A DNA stretch of 64,000 bases, taken from the NCBI GenBank assembly GCA_023091665.1, contig JALJCQ010000020.1:186001-250000 (forward strand), read 5' to 3'. Made by a program: the position numbers and the translations under genes. Numbering within the stretch: the first letter of the stretch is position 1; each line of letters starts with the position of its first letter. Below are positions 20,142 to 29,492 of the stretch, one piece after another. This DNA is from Pythium myriotylum. Taxonomy: Eukaryota; Oomycota; Peronosporomycetes; Pythiales; Pythiaceae. The notes below the pieces were generated by a model that saw only the letters and a list, made by a program, of their open reading frames with translations, ran no database searches and had not been told where the DNA came from.

Positions 20142-21597
20142 CTATGCCTGTTTGGCCTTGCTCGCGGCGGCGAGGGCGCCCAATCGCTCCGACAGCGTTG
20201 GATGGTCGTAGTGGTACGTGCTGTAAAGTGGATCTGGATTGAGTGTGCGAAGGTTCTCGACGTAGTATTTGGTGAGCCCTGACTGGAGGCTCGTGCCAAA
20301 GCCACACTTGACAGCGTGTGCGTCAGCCTCGAACTCGTGAGTGCGCGACTCTCAGAAATTTCCACACGCGCTCGAGCGGCGCCCACACAGCCGATGAAAA
20401 GAGAAGGAACCCGACCACTAAGGCGTGGGGTGAATTGGTCTCCATATGCGACTCTCAGAAATTTCCACACGCGCTCGAGCGGCGCCCACACAGCCGATGA
20501 AAAGAGAAGGAACCCGACCACTAAGGCGTGGGGTGAATTGGTCTCCAATGTCTTGAAGCCGAAGCTCGCGTACAATGCGTCGTTATCCATGGATCGAGCG
20601 AAACAATAGAGCTTGAAGAAGTCGTAAACCGCGAAGACTGCCGCCTTACGTTGCATGTGCCAGCGCTGCCAGTGGCCGAGCTCGTGGCTGATCACCGCGA
20701 CCACCTCGTCGTGGGTGAGCTGCCGCAAGAGCGTGTCGTAAAGCACGATCGTCTTGGAGCGGAATAGACCCGAGATGAGTGCTGTGCTGTGGCCCGAACG
20801 CGTCGAATTGTTGAGCACGAGGATGCGCCCGAGAGGAAAGCGTTGTGCTATCGCTAGTTGCTCGATGCGGCTTCGCAACGTGGCGTCTTCGAGCGGCTCC
20901 ATCGATTGGAAAAACGAAAAGAGCAGCGGGATGCCAGCGGCTAGAAGGAACCCAACACCAGCCCACACGAACGGCATATAGACGAAAAGCAACGCACCAG
21001 CCCACCGAGCGATGATGACAAGGCATGCGACTAGCGGTAAACTCACGGCCACCACGAGCACTGCCAACTTGGCTGCGTCTTTTGCGAACGTGCCAAGCGA
21101 TTGCATGTTGAATCCATGCCGCTCTTCCACGACAAAGTCCGAGTACAGCGCTAACGGCAGGGCTTCCAGGCCATCGCGTAGCAAGATGATCCCGTAGAAG
21201 ACGACCGAGCGGGGCACTTCGCTTTGCGCGTCGAGGTGGAGCCACGCGAGCACGTGCCCGCTAAGCGTCCAGGCGAATGGCAGAAAGCCCAGGATCAGCA
21301 GTGCAGAGGAGACGAAGAGGCGAAGGCTCCTGCTGGCGAGATCGAACGCGAGACGGTCGCGTTCGTAGGCTCGGCACTGCGCGTACTTGTCGCGCGTCGA
21401 TGCCAACAACGAGAGCTTGTCGCTGCAACCAGCGTGCTGATCGATGGCCGTGAGCTGGCGCACGAGTGACGACGGGAGTTGAGGGTCAAGCAGGCGGCGA
21501 CGCTGACGCAGATCGACGTAGGTCTCCCATGCGAAGAGCAGCACTGGCAGGGCGAGCGCAGCCGCGAAGAACGGGAACGCGGCTGGCGGCGGAGGGG
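20142..21597 (-). CDS. STE24: CAAX prenyl protease 1 (STE24), reading frame interrupted
   Basis: Clear ZMPSTE24/STE24-type M48 metalloprotease: FAWETYVDLRQRRRL near the N-terminus, SDFVVEERHGFNMQSL, multiple membrane helices, and the zinc motif HELGH in VVAVISHELGHWQRWHM. Near the C-terminus, THEFEADAHAVKCGFG supplies the third zinc ligand region, then YYVENLRTLNPDPLYSTYHY, ending KAKQA. It removes the last three residues of prenylated CAAX proteins in the ER membrane. Two problems: upstream of ISATLFREPN the frame has a TGA seven codons after the only nearby ATG (base 21645), so the start is unclear; and a 100-bp direct repeat at 20345-20547 throws the C-terminal part out of frame. Splicing from FLR (donor GTCGCA in the first-read copy) to SRTHEFEAD in the other would restore it, but the donor is poor. 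It may be a pseudogene, an assembly artefact or a gene with unusual splicing. Confidence 0.75.
20345..20547. repeat. 100-bp exact direct repeat in the STE24 coding region
   Basis: Bases 20345-20444 and 20448-20547 are identical, separated by TAT, so the period is 103 bp (one more than a multiple of three). The repeat covers sequence coding for NSPHALVVGFLLFSSAVWAP and the next few residues, and it shifts the reading frame. It lies exactly before the conserved EFEAD motif. Confidence 0.95.
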
Positions 21598-22230
21598 TCC
21601 AGTTGGGCTCGCGGAAGAGCGTAGCCGAGATTCAAGGCGTGGCTGAGTCGAACATGAGGAAATGGCGAGTGACGAGCTCTTCATAGGAGAAGCACATTCA
21701 TATATCATGCAACCCACTGCGATCAGTCCCTCGTGTCTCCCGGATAGTGGGTGCCCACCCACTTCGTATCAGTGCGTAGAGGCGTGTGGTTCACACGCGT
21801 CTCACGCTGATAGGAACGGACCATGTTGTTCTTCAAGATGCCATTTTATGCACTGACGGTTGCAACACATCATTGTTGTCCTTGATGTTTCGCTGCGAAT
21901 TCCAGTGAGCCTCTTTGCGGATACACAGACAGCCTCACTGTCTTCCTATGGAACAGAACGACATTGACGACATTCGCGATAAAATCCCGAGTATGACAGA
22001 ACGAAGCCGCGAGGAAGAAACCTGCTAGCCCATCAAGCACCAAACTAGCTGAGAATTTACACCGACAGGACAATGTATCACGCGAGCGGGAAGGTCACTC
22101 TGACCTCTCGGTGATGCTGCACAACGGCCTACTACCGTGGCTCGCGGCTTCCACTGCGAGTAGCGTTGAGCTTTAAAAGTCGAAACCCAGCTGAGCTACT
22201 AGGATTCACTAGTTGAACTCAACAGACTTT

Positions 22231-22271
<41 letters not shown>

Positions 22272-22300
22272 GAACAACAACAACAACAACAACAACAACA
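22231..22300. repeat. Compound trinucleotide microsatellite (ATC)n(AAC)n
   Basis: About 13 ATC units followed directly by about nine AAC units. It sits immediately next to the dispersed repeat piece at 22195-22235. Confidence 0.95.
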
Positions 22301-23492
22301 GAACAATGTATGTCGACAAGGATGGCCTTTGGGTCGACAGTCATCTTTGAAACGCGGAAGATAAGCTTGGTATAATTAAACCAATCGATGCTGCTTGAGT
22401 GAAGCAAATGAGTGCTTCACGACTGCAGCATTTTGTTTGAGAAAACGCCAGAAGTATTCCTCGAAGAGCGGTAGATTCAGATGGAGCTGCACGGCGCCAC
22501 AGTGTCAAGTTTGCCTCGAAATGTCTAGAATAAGACTCCAGAGTAGGACACAAGTAATGGGGAAGGATTGATTGGCTTGGGGATTCGTGGCTTGAGTATC
22601 CTTTGGTTTTGCGGGTGGCTTGCGAATGGTGACGATGCTGGCGGCCACTCGAAGCGATTTCGAACTGGGAGCAAGTATCATGGGAATGTGACGGGAAGCT
22701 CCAGGTATGTGCTCATTGCGTTCCGTCCGAATATGGGCATTCGGTACCAGAAACTTGGTTTGCTGGACGTGCCCTCTGTGGATTCGTTCCCCAAAGCGCG
22801 GGTTTTTGGGCCCGACAACCCTGCAGATGGTGTTGAGCTGTCAAAGTAACCTTAATCCGTGGTGGTTCCGCCCATCGATCACTCGTCTTCGAGACCAAAG
22901 CAGCTCTTCCAGCTTCGAGGGTTCATGTACCACGTCGCAGGCGGCTACTATCCTCTTCCAATACATTTGACAGCTATTCTTTTATGTCAGTACGTATAGT
23001 CCACGGTGTATCGAAGAGCTCGCTGCTGACAAATGGAGAGGAGAAGAGAGAGAGAGAGAGAAGGACGCCGCGGTTGGTCCACCTGGATGGGAATGAGATG
23101 AAGGAGATGTGGATGGATTACGACGAAGTGGATTTTCTGCTGGCTGCAGCCAAAGCGGATGTGGCCGGCGCGAACTGACCACTCGTGCTGCCTCGATCCA
23201 TTTGGTCTCTGGAAGAACCGAAAAAGCAGTGGCTGGGAGCCACCGGTCCGAGGAGCCTCGAGTAGTGCCATTGAAGTACAGGCGACGAAGGATCCAGACT
23301 GCATCTCGAGAAGTGAGCAAGAGACGACCGACAGTGCCGAGAGCTCTCGCGAGGCTAAAATGTATAATTAGGCTAGCTTCGTTTCCAAATGAACCCACTT
23401 TCTTCTGGCACAGACTCAATCCGTAATCTTTCCATTTTTTCCCCGAAACCTCGGTATCTTTCCACCTCAAAACCAAGGTTTTTTCCCGTTCA

Positions 23493-23532
23493 CCCCCCCC
23501 CCCCCCCCCTCTCGCTTGTTCTCTCCCGCCCC

Positions 23533-23571
<39 letters not shown>
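23493..23571. repeat. Poly-C and poly-A homopolymer tracts
   Basis: A run of 17 C (23493-23509) and, 25 bp later, a run of 37 A (23535-23571), about 140 bp upstream of the importin beta start. Such tracts can exclude nucleosomes, but they are also prone to length error in sequencing. Confidence 0.9.
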
Positions 23572-23572
<1 letters not shown>

Positions 23573-23642
23573 ACCAATAAAAAAACACCCCGGCCGTTCT
23601 GCCCCGCCAACCAACCACCCCAAACGCCAACGCCCCCCGCGA

Positions 23643-23656
23643 CGCCAACGTTGGCG
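23643..23656. promoter_or_regulatory. Palindrome CGCCAACGTTGGCG upstream of importin beta
   Basis: A perfect 14-bp palindrome 52 bp before the start codon, followed by CCCCATTCCTCG, a weak initiator-like match. The same palindrome occurs upstream of calreticulin at 27294-27307. Function as a transcription-factor site is inferred from the repeated position. Confidence 0.55.
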
Positions 23657-23707
23657 TGGCCCCCATTCCTCGCCTGGAAGCCTCCCCCCTATCCCAGCCC
23701 CACCAGC

Positions 23708-26345
23708 ATGGAGATCTCGACCGCGCTGCTCAACACGCAGAGCCCGGACCTGGCGACGCGCCAGCAGGCCGAGGCCTTCCTCAACGCGGCGCTCGAGTCG
23801 CAGATGGGCCAGTTCATGGTCACGCTCGTGCGCGCGCTCGCGGCCGAGGACTTCGCGGTCGTCGGGCGCCAGGCCGCCGGGCTCTACCTCAAGAACGTGC
23901 TCGACGCCAAGGACGACTACGTGCAGCTGCAGAAGAAGCAGGCCTGGCTGGCGCTCGACGCGGCCGTGCGCGCCGAGATCAAGGACGGCGCGCTCTCGGT
24001 GCTCACGTCGACCGACGCCACGGCGCGCCACACGGCCGCGCAGCTCGTCGCCAAGATCGGCTCGATCGAGCTCCCGGCCAAGCAGTGGCCCGCGCTGCTG
24101 GACGCGCTGCTCGGCAACGTGACCGGCGGCCACGACGGATGCATCCACGCCACGCTCGAGTGTCTGGGCTTTCTCTGCGACGAGCTCGACGACGACGCCA
24201 TCGACGAACAGGACACGAACCGCATCCTCACGGCCATTGTCGACGGCATCCGAGAAGACCGCCCGCCGCAGATCCAGTACGTCGCCGTGCAGGCGCTCAA
24301 CAACTCGCTCGACTTTGTGAGCGAGAACTTTAAGCGCCAGGGCGAGCGCGACCACATCATGACCAAGGTCTGCTCGGCCACGCAGTCGCCCGACCTCCGC
24401 ATGCGCGTCGTCTCGTTCGAGTGCATCTCGACCATCGCCTCGCTCTACTACGACCACCTCGCGGCGTACATGGACACGCTCTGCCAGCTCACGTTCCGCG
24501 CCATCACGAACGACCAGGCCGAGGTCGGCCTCCAGGCGCTCGAGTTCTGGTCGACCATGTGCGACGTCGAGATTGAGCTCATTGACGAGATCAACTACGC
24601 CGAGATGGAAGGCACGACGACCGAGGCCGTCTGCGCGCGCTACGTCGAGGCCGTGCTGCCCACGCTCATCCCGATCCTCACGGAGCGTCTCAAGTGCCAG
24701 GACGAAGATCAGGACGAGGACTCGTGGAACATCTCGATGGCGGCGGCGACCTGTCTCGCACTCGTCGCGCAGACCGTCGGCGACGCCTGCGTGGACCTCA
24801 CCATGGCCTTTATCACACAGAACATCAACAGCAGCGAGTGGCGCCCCAAGGAGGCGGCCATCATGGCCTTTGGCTCGATCCTCGACGGCCCCAACACAGA
24901 GAAGATCGACCCGCTCGTGCGCCAGGCTCTTGGATTCCTCATGAGCTGCATGACCTTTGACCACATTCTCGTGCGCGACACGACAGCCTGGACGCTCGGC
25001 CGCATCTGCGAGCTCCACTACAGCTGCATCGACCAGGAGACGCTGCCGCGCCTCATGCAGCTGCTGCTCGAAGGTCTCGGCCAGGACCCGCGCGTGAGCC
25101 ACAACATTTGCTACGCCATCCACAACATTGTCAAGGCGTTCGAAGAGTCGGAGGTCGCGATCCACATGCTCACGCCCTACTACAAGGACGTCTTTGACCA
25201 GCTTCTCAAGACCGCGGACCGCCCGGATGCCAACGAGAACAACCTCCGCGGCTCGGCCTACGAGGCGCTCAACATGCTCATCCAGGTCGGCGCCGAGGAG
25301 AACAGCCCACACATCTTGGTGCGTCTCCCGCACATTCTCGAACGCCTCGAGCGCAGCCTGCGTGGCATGATGGAGAACCCGGACGACCACCGCGACGACC
25401 CTGCGGGTCTCCAGGCCATGCTCTGCGGCGTGCTCATCGCTGCGATCCAGAAGCTCAACAACCACATCCAGCCGCTCGCCGACCGCATCATGCAGGCGCT
25501 GCTCCAGGTCTTCGCGACGCGCAACGCTGCGGCCGCCGAGGAGGCCTTCATGGCCGCTGGTGCGCTGGCCAACGCTGTTGGCTCGGGCTTTGAGCCGTAC
25601 ATGGACTTCTTTGGCCCCGTGCTGCTCCACGGTCTGCGCAACAGCGAGGAGTACATGGTCTGCAACGTGGCCGTGGGCGTCGTTGGCGACCTCTGCCGCG
25701 CGCTCGAGAAGAAGATCCTCCCGCGCTGCGATGACATCATGGCGGCGCTCATCGACATCCTCAAGAACCCGAGCCTCAACCGCACGGTCAAGCCGCCGGT
25801 GCTCTCGTGCTTTGGTGACATTGCGCTCGCGATTGAGGGCGACTACGAGCGCTACGTCGCACCGTCGATGCAGATGATCCTGCAGGCGGCCGGTGCCTGT
25901 GGCTCGATCGTCACGGACGACGACGACATTATTGAGTACATGAACCAGCTGCGCGAGGCCGTGCTTGAGGCGCTCACGGGCATCACGCAGGGCCTCGGCG
26001 GCCAGAACAAGGCTGGTCTGCTGCTCGAGTACGCGCAGCAGATTGCGGCGTTCCTGGCCACGATCGCGAACGACAAGGAACGCGCCGACTCGGTGACCAT
26101 CGCCGCGGTCGGTCTCATTGGGTACGTTGTTTCTACATGGGAAGTTTGGGTCGGCCAGCTTGAACTGACTTTGACTTGGATTTGTTTGATTTTGTAGTGA
26201 CATGGGCCAGGCAATCGGCCAGGCCGTGGCGCCGCTGGCGAAGCAGCCGTTCGTGATTGAGCTCGTGAACGAGTGCTCGCAGCTGCCGGAGCAGGGCGCG
26301 CAGCTCGCGTCGTGGACGCGCCAGCTCTTCGATCTCGGCCACTAA
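23708..26345 (+). CDS. KPNB1: Importin subunit beta-1 (karyopherin beta)
   Basis: Two exons, 23708-26121 and 26198-26345 (76-bp intron GTACGT..GTAG), give 853 residues, the normal size for importin beta. The protein is a run of HEAT repeats. Recognisable stretches include the N-terminal MEISTALLNTQSPDLATRQQ, the acidic DELDDDAIDEQDTNRIL, the acidic loop CQDEDQDEDSWNISMAAATC in the HEAT8 region that contacts cargo and Ran, ILDGPNTEKIDPLV, VRDTTAWTLGRICE, GGLQAMLCGVL-like spacing, and GFEPYMDFFGPVL. It carries importin-alpha/cargo complexes through the nuclear pore and is released by Ran-GTP. Start chosen as the first ATG after the promoter palindrome, matching the family N-terminus. Confidence 0.96.
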
Positions 26346-27266
26346 GCAACTTCGAAGCAAATGACCAAGGAGGACGGCAGGAGCATGAGGCTGCTGCCAC
26401 AAGACAAGGACCAACGCGTCGGCCGTTCCGTCGTTCTCGTCGCCTCGCCTGGTTGCTTCCCTTGCCGATTCATTTTGGTCTCTTGCTCACTACGACTCTC
26501 GGATGATCTCTGGTGGTAGTCTCTGCCTTCTGCGGGACGCTTACCGATGAGATCTGACAGAGACGCGTAGCAGACTGCTCTCGGCAGTCGCGAGCAGGGG
26601 CTGAGGAGTCGAAGGGATTGGAACGCATGGGGAGAAGAGAGAAAGGGGGGACGGAGTCGATTCGTTACGAAGCATCGCGGACGGAGACCGAGCCTCGTGC
26701 CTGTTGCAGGAGGGGAGGTCGCCGTGGAGAGTGTGTGGGGGAAAAGAACCTGTTTTTCCGTCGCGCCGCGTCGGCTCGAGGCCTCGGGAGGTCGCCTGAC
26801 GCGACTGACGGAGCGCGTCTCGCAGTCGCCCGGCTGAGCGCGACGACGTATTAGACCATGGCTAGGCAAAACTAAATTAATAATCGACGCGGACTGCTTG
26901 CCGCTGGGGAAGAAGAGGACCAAAGAGCACGAGAAGACGCTACTGCTCTTCCTCGCGTCGATTGCTCTCTTGCTTCCCCGTGCCCGACGAGTCCGCCGTG
27001 ACAATCTTCGCATTGATCGGGGAGCTTTTCAAAATTTGTGTACCCATCCGTCGGGAGCTCTTCAACATCACAGCATCAGATGGGCAGTTCTCAGATCCAT
27101 CGAATGTTCGATGGTGTGGTCCACGCCAGTCCCTTGCCACGTGGCTGGCGTTGGATGACGTGGACCACACTGTAAAACCTCGTTTTCGAGGTGGAACCCG
27201 CTGCGCGGGATCGACTGACGCGTTGCTGTTTGAAGCGCGGCCACGTGGAATCGAACAATTGCCAAC

Positions 27267-27325
27267 GCCAACGTTGGGAGGCTCGGCCACCAACGCCAAC
27301 GTTGGCGGAACTCGAAACGTTGGCG
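27267..27325. promoter_or_regulatory. Cluster of CCAACGTTGG palindromes upstream of calreticulin
   Basis: Three related elements: GCCAACGTTGG at 27267-27277, CGCCAACGTTGGCG at 27294-27307 and the half element AACGTTGGCG at 27316-27325, which runs straight into the initiator-like sequence. The core equals the element upstream of importin beta. Confidence 0.6.
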
Positions 27326-27338
27326 CATTCTCGAATTT
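27323..27338 (+). promoter_or_regulatory. Oomycete initiator-like element of calreticulin
   Basis: GCGCATTCTCGAATTT matches the published oomycete initiator consensus GCTCATTYYNCAWTTT at 14 of 16 positions by my count and lies 28 bp before the start codon. Transcription is expected to begin within it. Confidence 0.6.
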
Positions 27339-27366
27339 GCTCCCTTTCGACGACCCTAGAAGCAAG

Positions 27367-28680
27367 ATGATGACCAAGCTGGTGCTGGCGATGGCGTCGG
27401 CGGCCGTGGCCGTGGCGCAGGCCGAAGTGTACTTCCACGAGACGTTCGACGACGCCAAGTGGAGCGACCGGTGGGTCGCGTCCGAGTGGAAGCCCGCGAG
27501 CGAGGTGGGCGCGTTCCAGCAGGTCGTGGGCGCGTTCTACCCGTCGGAGACGGACAAGGGCATCAAGACGAGCGAGGACGCGCGCTTCTACGCGCTCTCG
27601 GCCAAGCTCGACAAACCGCTCAACAACAAGGACAAGGACCTCTACCTCTCGTACCTGGTCAAGCACGAGCAGAACATTGACTGCGGCGGCGCCTACATCA
27701 AGCTGCTCCCGAGCGACACGGACCAGAAGAAGTTTGGCGGCGACTCGCCCTACAGCGTCATGTTTGGCCCCGACATTTGCGGCGGCACGCGCAAGACCCA
27801 CGCGATCCTCAACTTTGCGCGCCCGGGCAAGGACGCCGTGAACATGGACCACCAGAGCGAGATCCGCGCCGAGGCCGACTCGGAGGCCCACGTCTACTCG
27901 TTCGTGATCAAGAAGGACAACACGTACGAGGTCAAGATTGACGGCGAGAACGTCAAGACGGGCGCGCTCGCCGAGAACTGGCCGTTCCAGCCCGAGAAGG
28001 AGATTAAGGACCCGGACCAGTCGAAGCCGGCGGACTGGGTCGATGACAAGATGATCCCGGACCCGGAGGACAAGAAGCCCGAGGGCTGGGACGACATCCC
28101 GAAGACCATCCCGGACCCGGACGCCGTCAAGCCTGAGGACTGGGACGAGGAGGACGATGGCGAGTGGGAGCCGGCCACGATCGACAACCCGGAGTACAAG
28201 GGCGAGTGGCAGCCAAAGCTCATCGAGAACCCGGCGTACAAGGGCGAGTGGGTGCACCCGCTGATCCCGAACCCGGAGTACTTCGAGGACGACAACCTCT
28301 ACAACGTGGCCAAGAACGTTGGCGTCATCGGCTTTGAGCTCTGGCAGGTCAAGAGCGGTACGCTCTTTGATGACATCATCGTCACGGACGACGAGGCTGC
28401 CTTCAAGAAGCACGAGGAGGCGGCGCTTGCCAAGGCCAAGCTCATCAAGGAGAAGAAGGAGGAGGTTGAGGCCGAGGAGCGCAAGAAGGCCGAGGAGGAG
28501 GCCAAGAAGAAGGAGGAGGAAGAGGCCGCCAAGAAGAAGGAAGAGGAGGAGAAGAAGAAGGAGGAGGGCGACGACGAGGAGGACAAGGACGAGAAGAAGG
28601 AGGAGAAGAAGGACGAGAAGAAGGACGAGAAGAAGGAGGAGAAGAAGGAGGAGAAGAAGGAGGAGAAGGACGAGTTGTAA
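27367..28680 (+). CDS. CALR: Calreticulin
   Basis: 437 residues, single exon, from ATG at 27367. A signal peptide (MMTKLVLAMASAAVAVAQA) precedes the globular lectin domain (VYFHETFDDAKWSDRWVASE, LYLSYLVKHEQNIDCGGAYI, YSVMFGPDICGGTRKTHAIL). The P-domain follows with repeats of both classic types (PDPEDKKPEGWDDIP and GEWEPATIDNPEYKGEW), then a C-terminal Lys/Glu-rich low-affinity calcium-binding tail and the ER retrieval signal KDEL. It is a calcium-buffering lectin chaperone of the ER that binds monoglucosylated glycoproteins. The tail is notable for long alternating KKEEKK runs rather than the mostly acidic tail of animal calreticulin, giving it near-neutral local charge. Confidence 0.97.
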   Translation: MMTKLVLAMASAAVAVAQAEVYFHETFDDAKWSDRWVASEWKPASEVGAFQQVVGAFYPSETDKGIKTSEDARFYALSAKLDKPLNNKDKDLYLSYLVKHEQNIDCGGAYIKLLPSDTDQKKFGGDSPYSVMFGPDICGGTRKTHAILNFARPGKDAVNMDHQSEIRAEADSEAHVYSFVIKKDNTYEVKIDGENVKTGALAENWPFQPEKEIKDPDQSKPADWVDDKMIPDPEDKKPEGWDDIPKTIPDPDAVKPEDWDEEDDGEWEPATIDNPEYKGEWQPKLIENPAYKGEWVHPLIPNPEYFEDDNLYNVAKNVGVIGFELWQVKSGTLFDDIIVTDDEAAFKKHEEAALAKAKLIKEKKEEVEAEERKKAEEEAKKKEEEEAAKKKEEEEKKKEEGDDEEDKDEKKEEKKDEKKDEKKEEKKEEKKEEKDEL

Positions 28681-29158
28681 ACTCGCCACCTCTATCCCCT
28701 TCATTTATCCTACACTAGTATCTCCTCGAGCGATTAGTGTACCGACCCCCCCTCACACTGCCACTCTCTCCAAGGCACCACCACCTCAGCGTAGAGTTAA
28801 TGTTATACCATCCCTATCCATTTGTCGAAACATCTTGGTCGCATCGTGTCTACATCTCGGCTGCAATGTGTCTGCATCTCTCGTGTCTTTCTGCCTTGCG
28901 TCGGGTCTGCAGTGTGCCCGCGATGCCATTGGACCGAACAGAAAGACCCACGCAGCGCACGACGTGGAGAGACGGCCGGACCGCCTCGATTCATCCAAAG
29001 TTCATTGGTGGCGACAACAACGTGTTGACCAAGTTCATAGTTGCCGAAATGTAGCCATGTTCATTAGAAACTGATCATCCATTAAAATAGAGAACACAGG
29101 TGCACTCATCCGCTCACCTGATCCCACTACTCGCGTTGGACACAGAAGAGCCCTCTGA

Positions 29159-29229
29159 CTCAGACTCAGATTACGCAATTGGCTCCAGCTGGCTGTTCGT
29201 GAACCATCGTTGCGTAATCTGATTCTGAG
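29159..29229. repeat. Inverted repeat, 20-bp arms
   Basis: Arms 29159-29178 and 29210-29229 match at 19 of 20 positions when one is reversed, with a 31-bp spacer; the inner 13 bp (around CAGATTACGCAA) are exact. It could be a MITE remnant or a hairpin. No clear target-site duplication seen. Confidence 0.7.
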
Positions 29230-29354
29230 CACATCCACGTCGCCTGCGGGTAGGGTTGTCGTCATTGGTGTGGGCAGCTGCGAAAGCAAACCCAGGGGGC
29301 AAGGGTTGTCCCTCCGGGGGGACAAATTCCTTCCCCCACCTCGAACTGGACATT

Positions 29355-29437
29355 CGCTCGGTCTAACCGCGCGTCTAAATTGCGGATTCGCCATTCGCGT
29401 GCTCACCTCGCGCCGCTCGGTCTAACCGCGCGTCTAA
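29355..29437. repeat. 24-bp exact direct repeat in the bZIP-like gene promoter
   Basis: Identical 24-bp copies at 29355-29378 and 29414-29437 (beginning CGCTCGGTCTAACCGCG), 59 bp apart and ending 55 bp before the start codon. Position suggests a regulatory site pair, but a simple local duplication is equally possible. Confidence 0.7.
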
Positions 29438-29492
29438 CCGATCTGATCCCCCTCTCGTCACTTCGCCTCATCACCGGACGCCGGTCGCCGCC

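Larger units (their letters stand above)
21598..23707. other. Gene-poor region upstream of importin beta
   Basis: About 2.1 kb without a convincing gene. It contains a scrap at about 22093-22173 whose plus-strand translation (GHSDLSVMLHNGLLPWLAAS, then SSVEL and a stop) resembles the scrap at 2322-2400; a short sequence at 22195-22235 similar to 54434-54481; a compound microsatellite; and a poly-C/poly-A tract just upstream of importin beta. A long minus-strand open frame over 22982-26203 is a shadow of importin beta. Confidence 0.4.
26346..27366. other. Intergenic region between importin beta and calreticulin
   Basis: About 1 kb. Small open stretches exist on both strands, but none has domain-like sequence. 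The right end (27267-27338) holds the calreticulin promoter elements listed separately. Confidence 0.5.
28681..29492. other. Intergenic region with an inverted repeat and promoter direct repeats
   Basis: About 0.8 kb without a supported gene. It contains the 20-bp inverted repeat and the 24-bp direct repeat listed separately. Confidence 0.5.

Noticed and set aside
22982..26203. 1,073-codon minus-strand open frame
   Set aside because: Antisense shadow of importin beta, continuing into homopolymer and UTR sequence; composition is Arg/Val/Leu/Asp-biased with no domain.
27091..28704. 537-codon minus-strand Leu-rich frame
   Set aside because: Reverse of the calreticulin Lys/Glu tail, which reads as poly-Leu; not a membrane protein.
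3789..29059. Recurring AAATGTAGCCAT word near 3791, 13906 and 29047
   Set aside because: Only three occurrences, at inconsistent distance and orientation to genes; could be chance.
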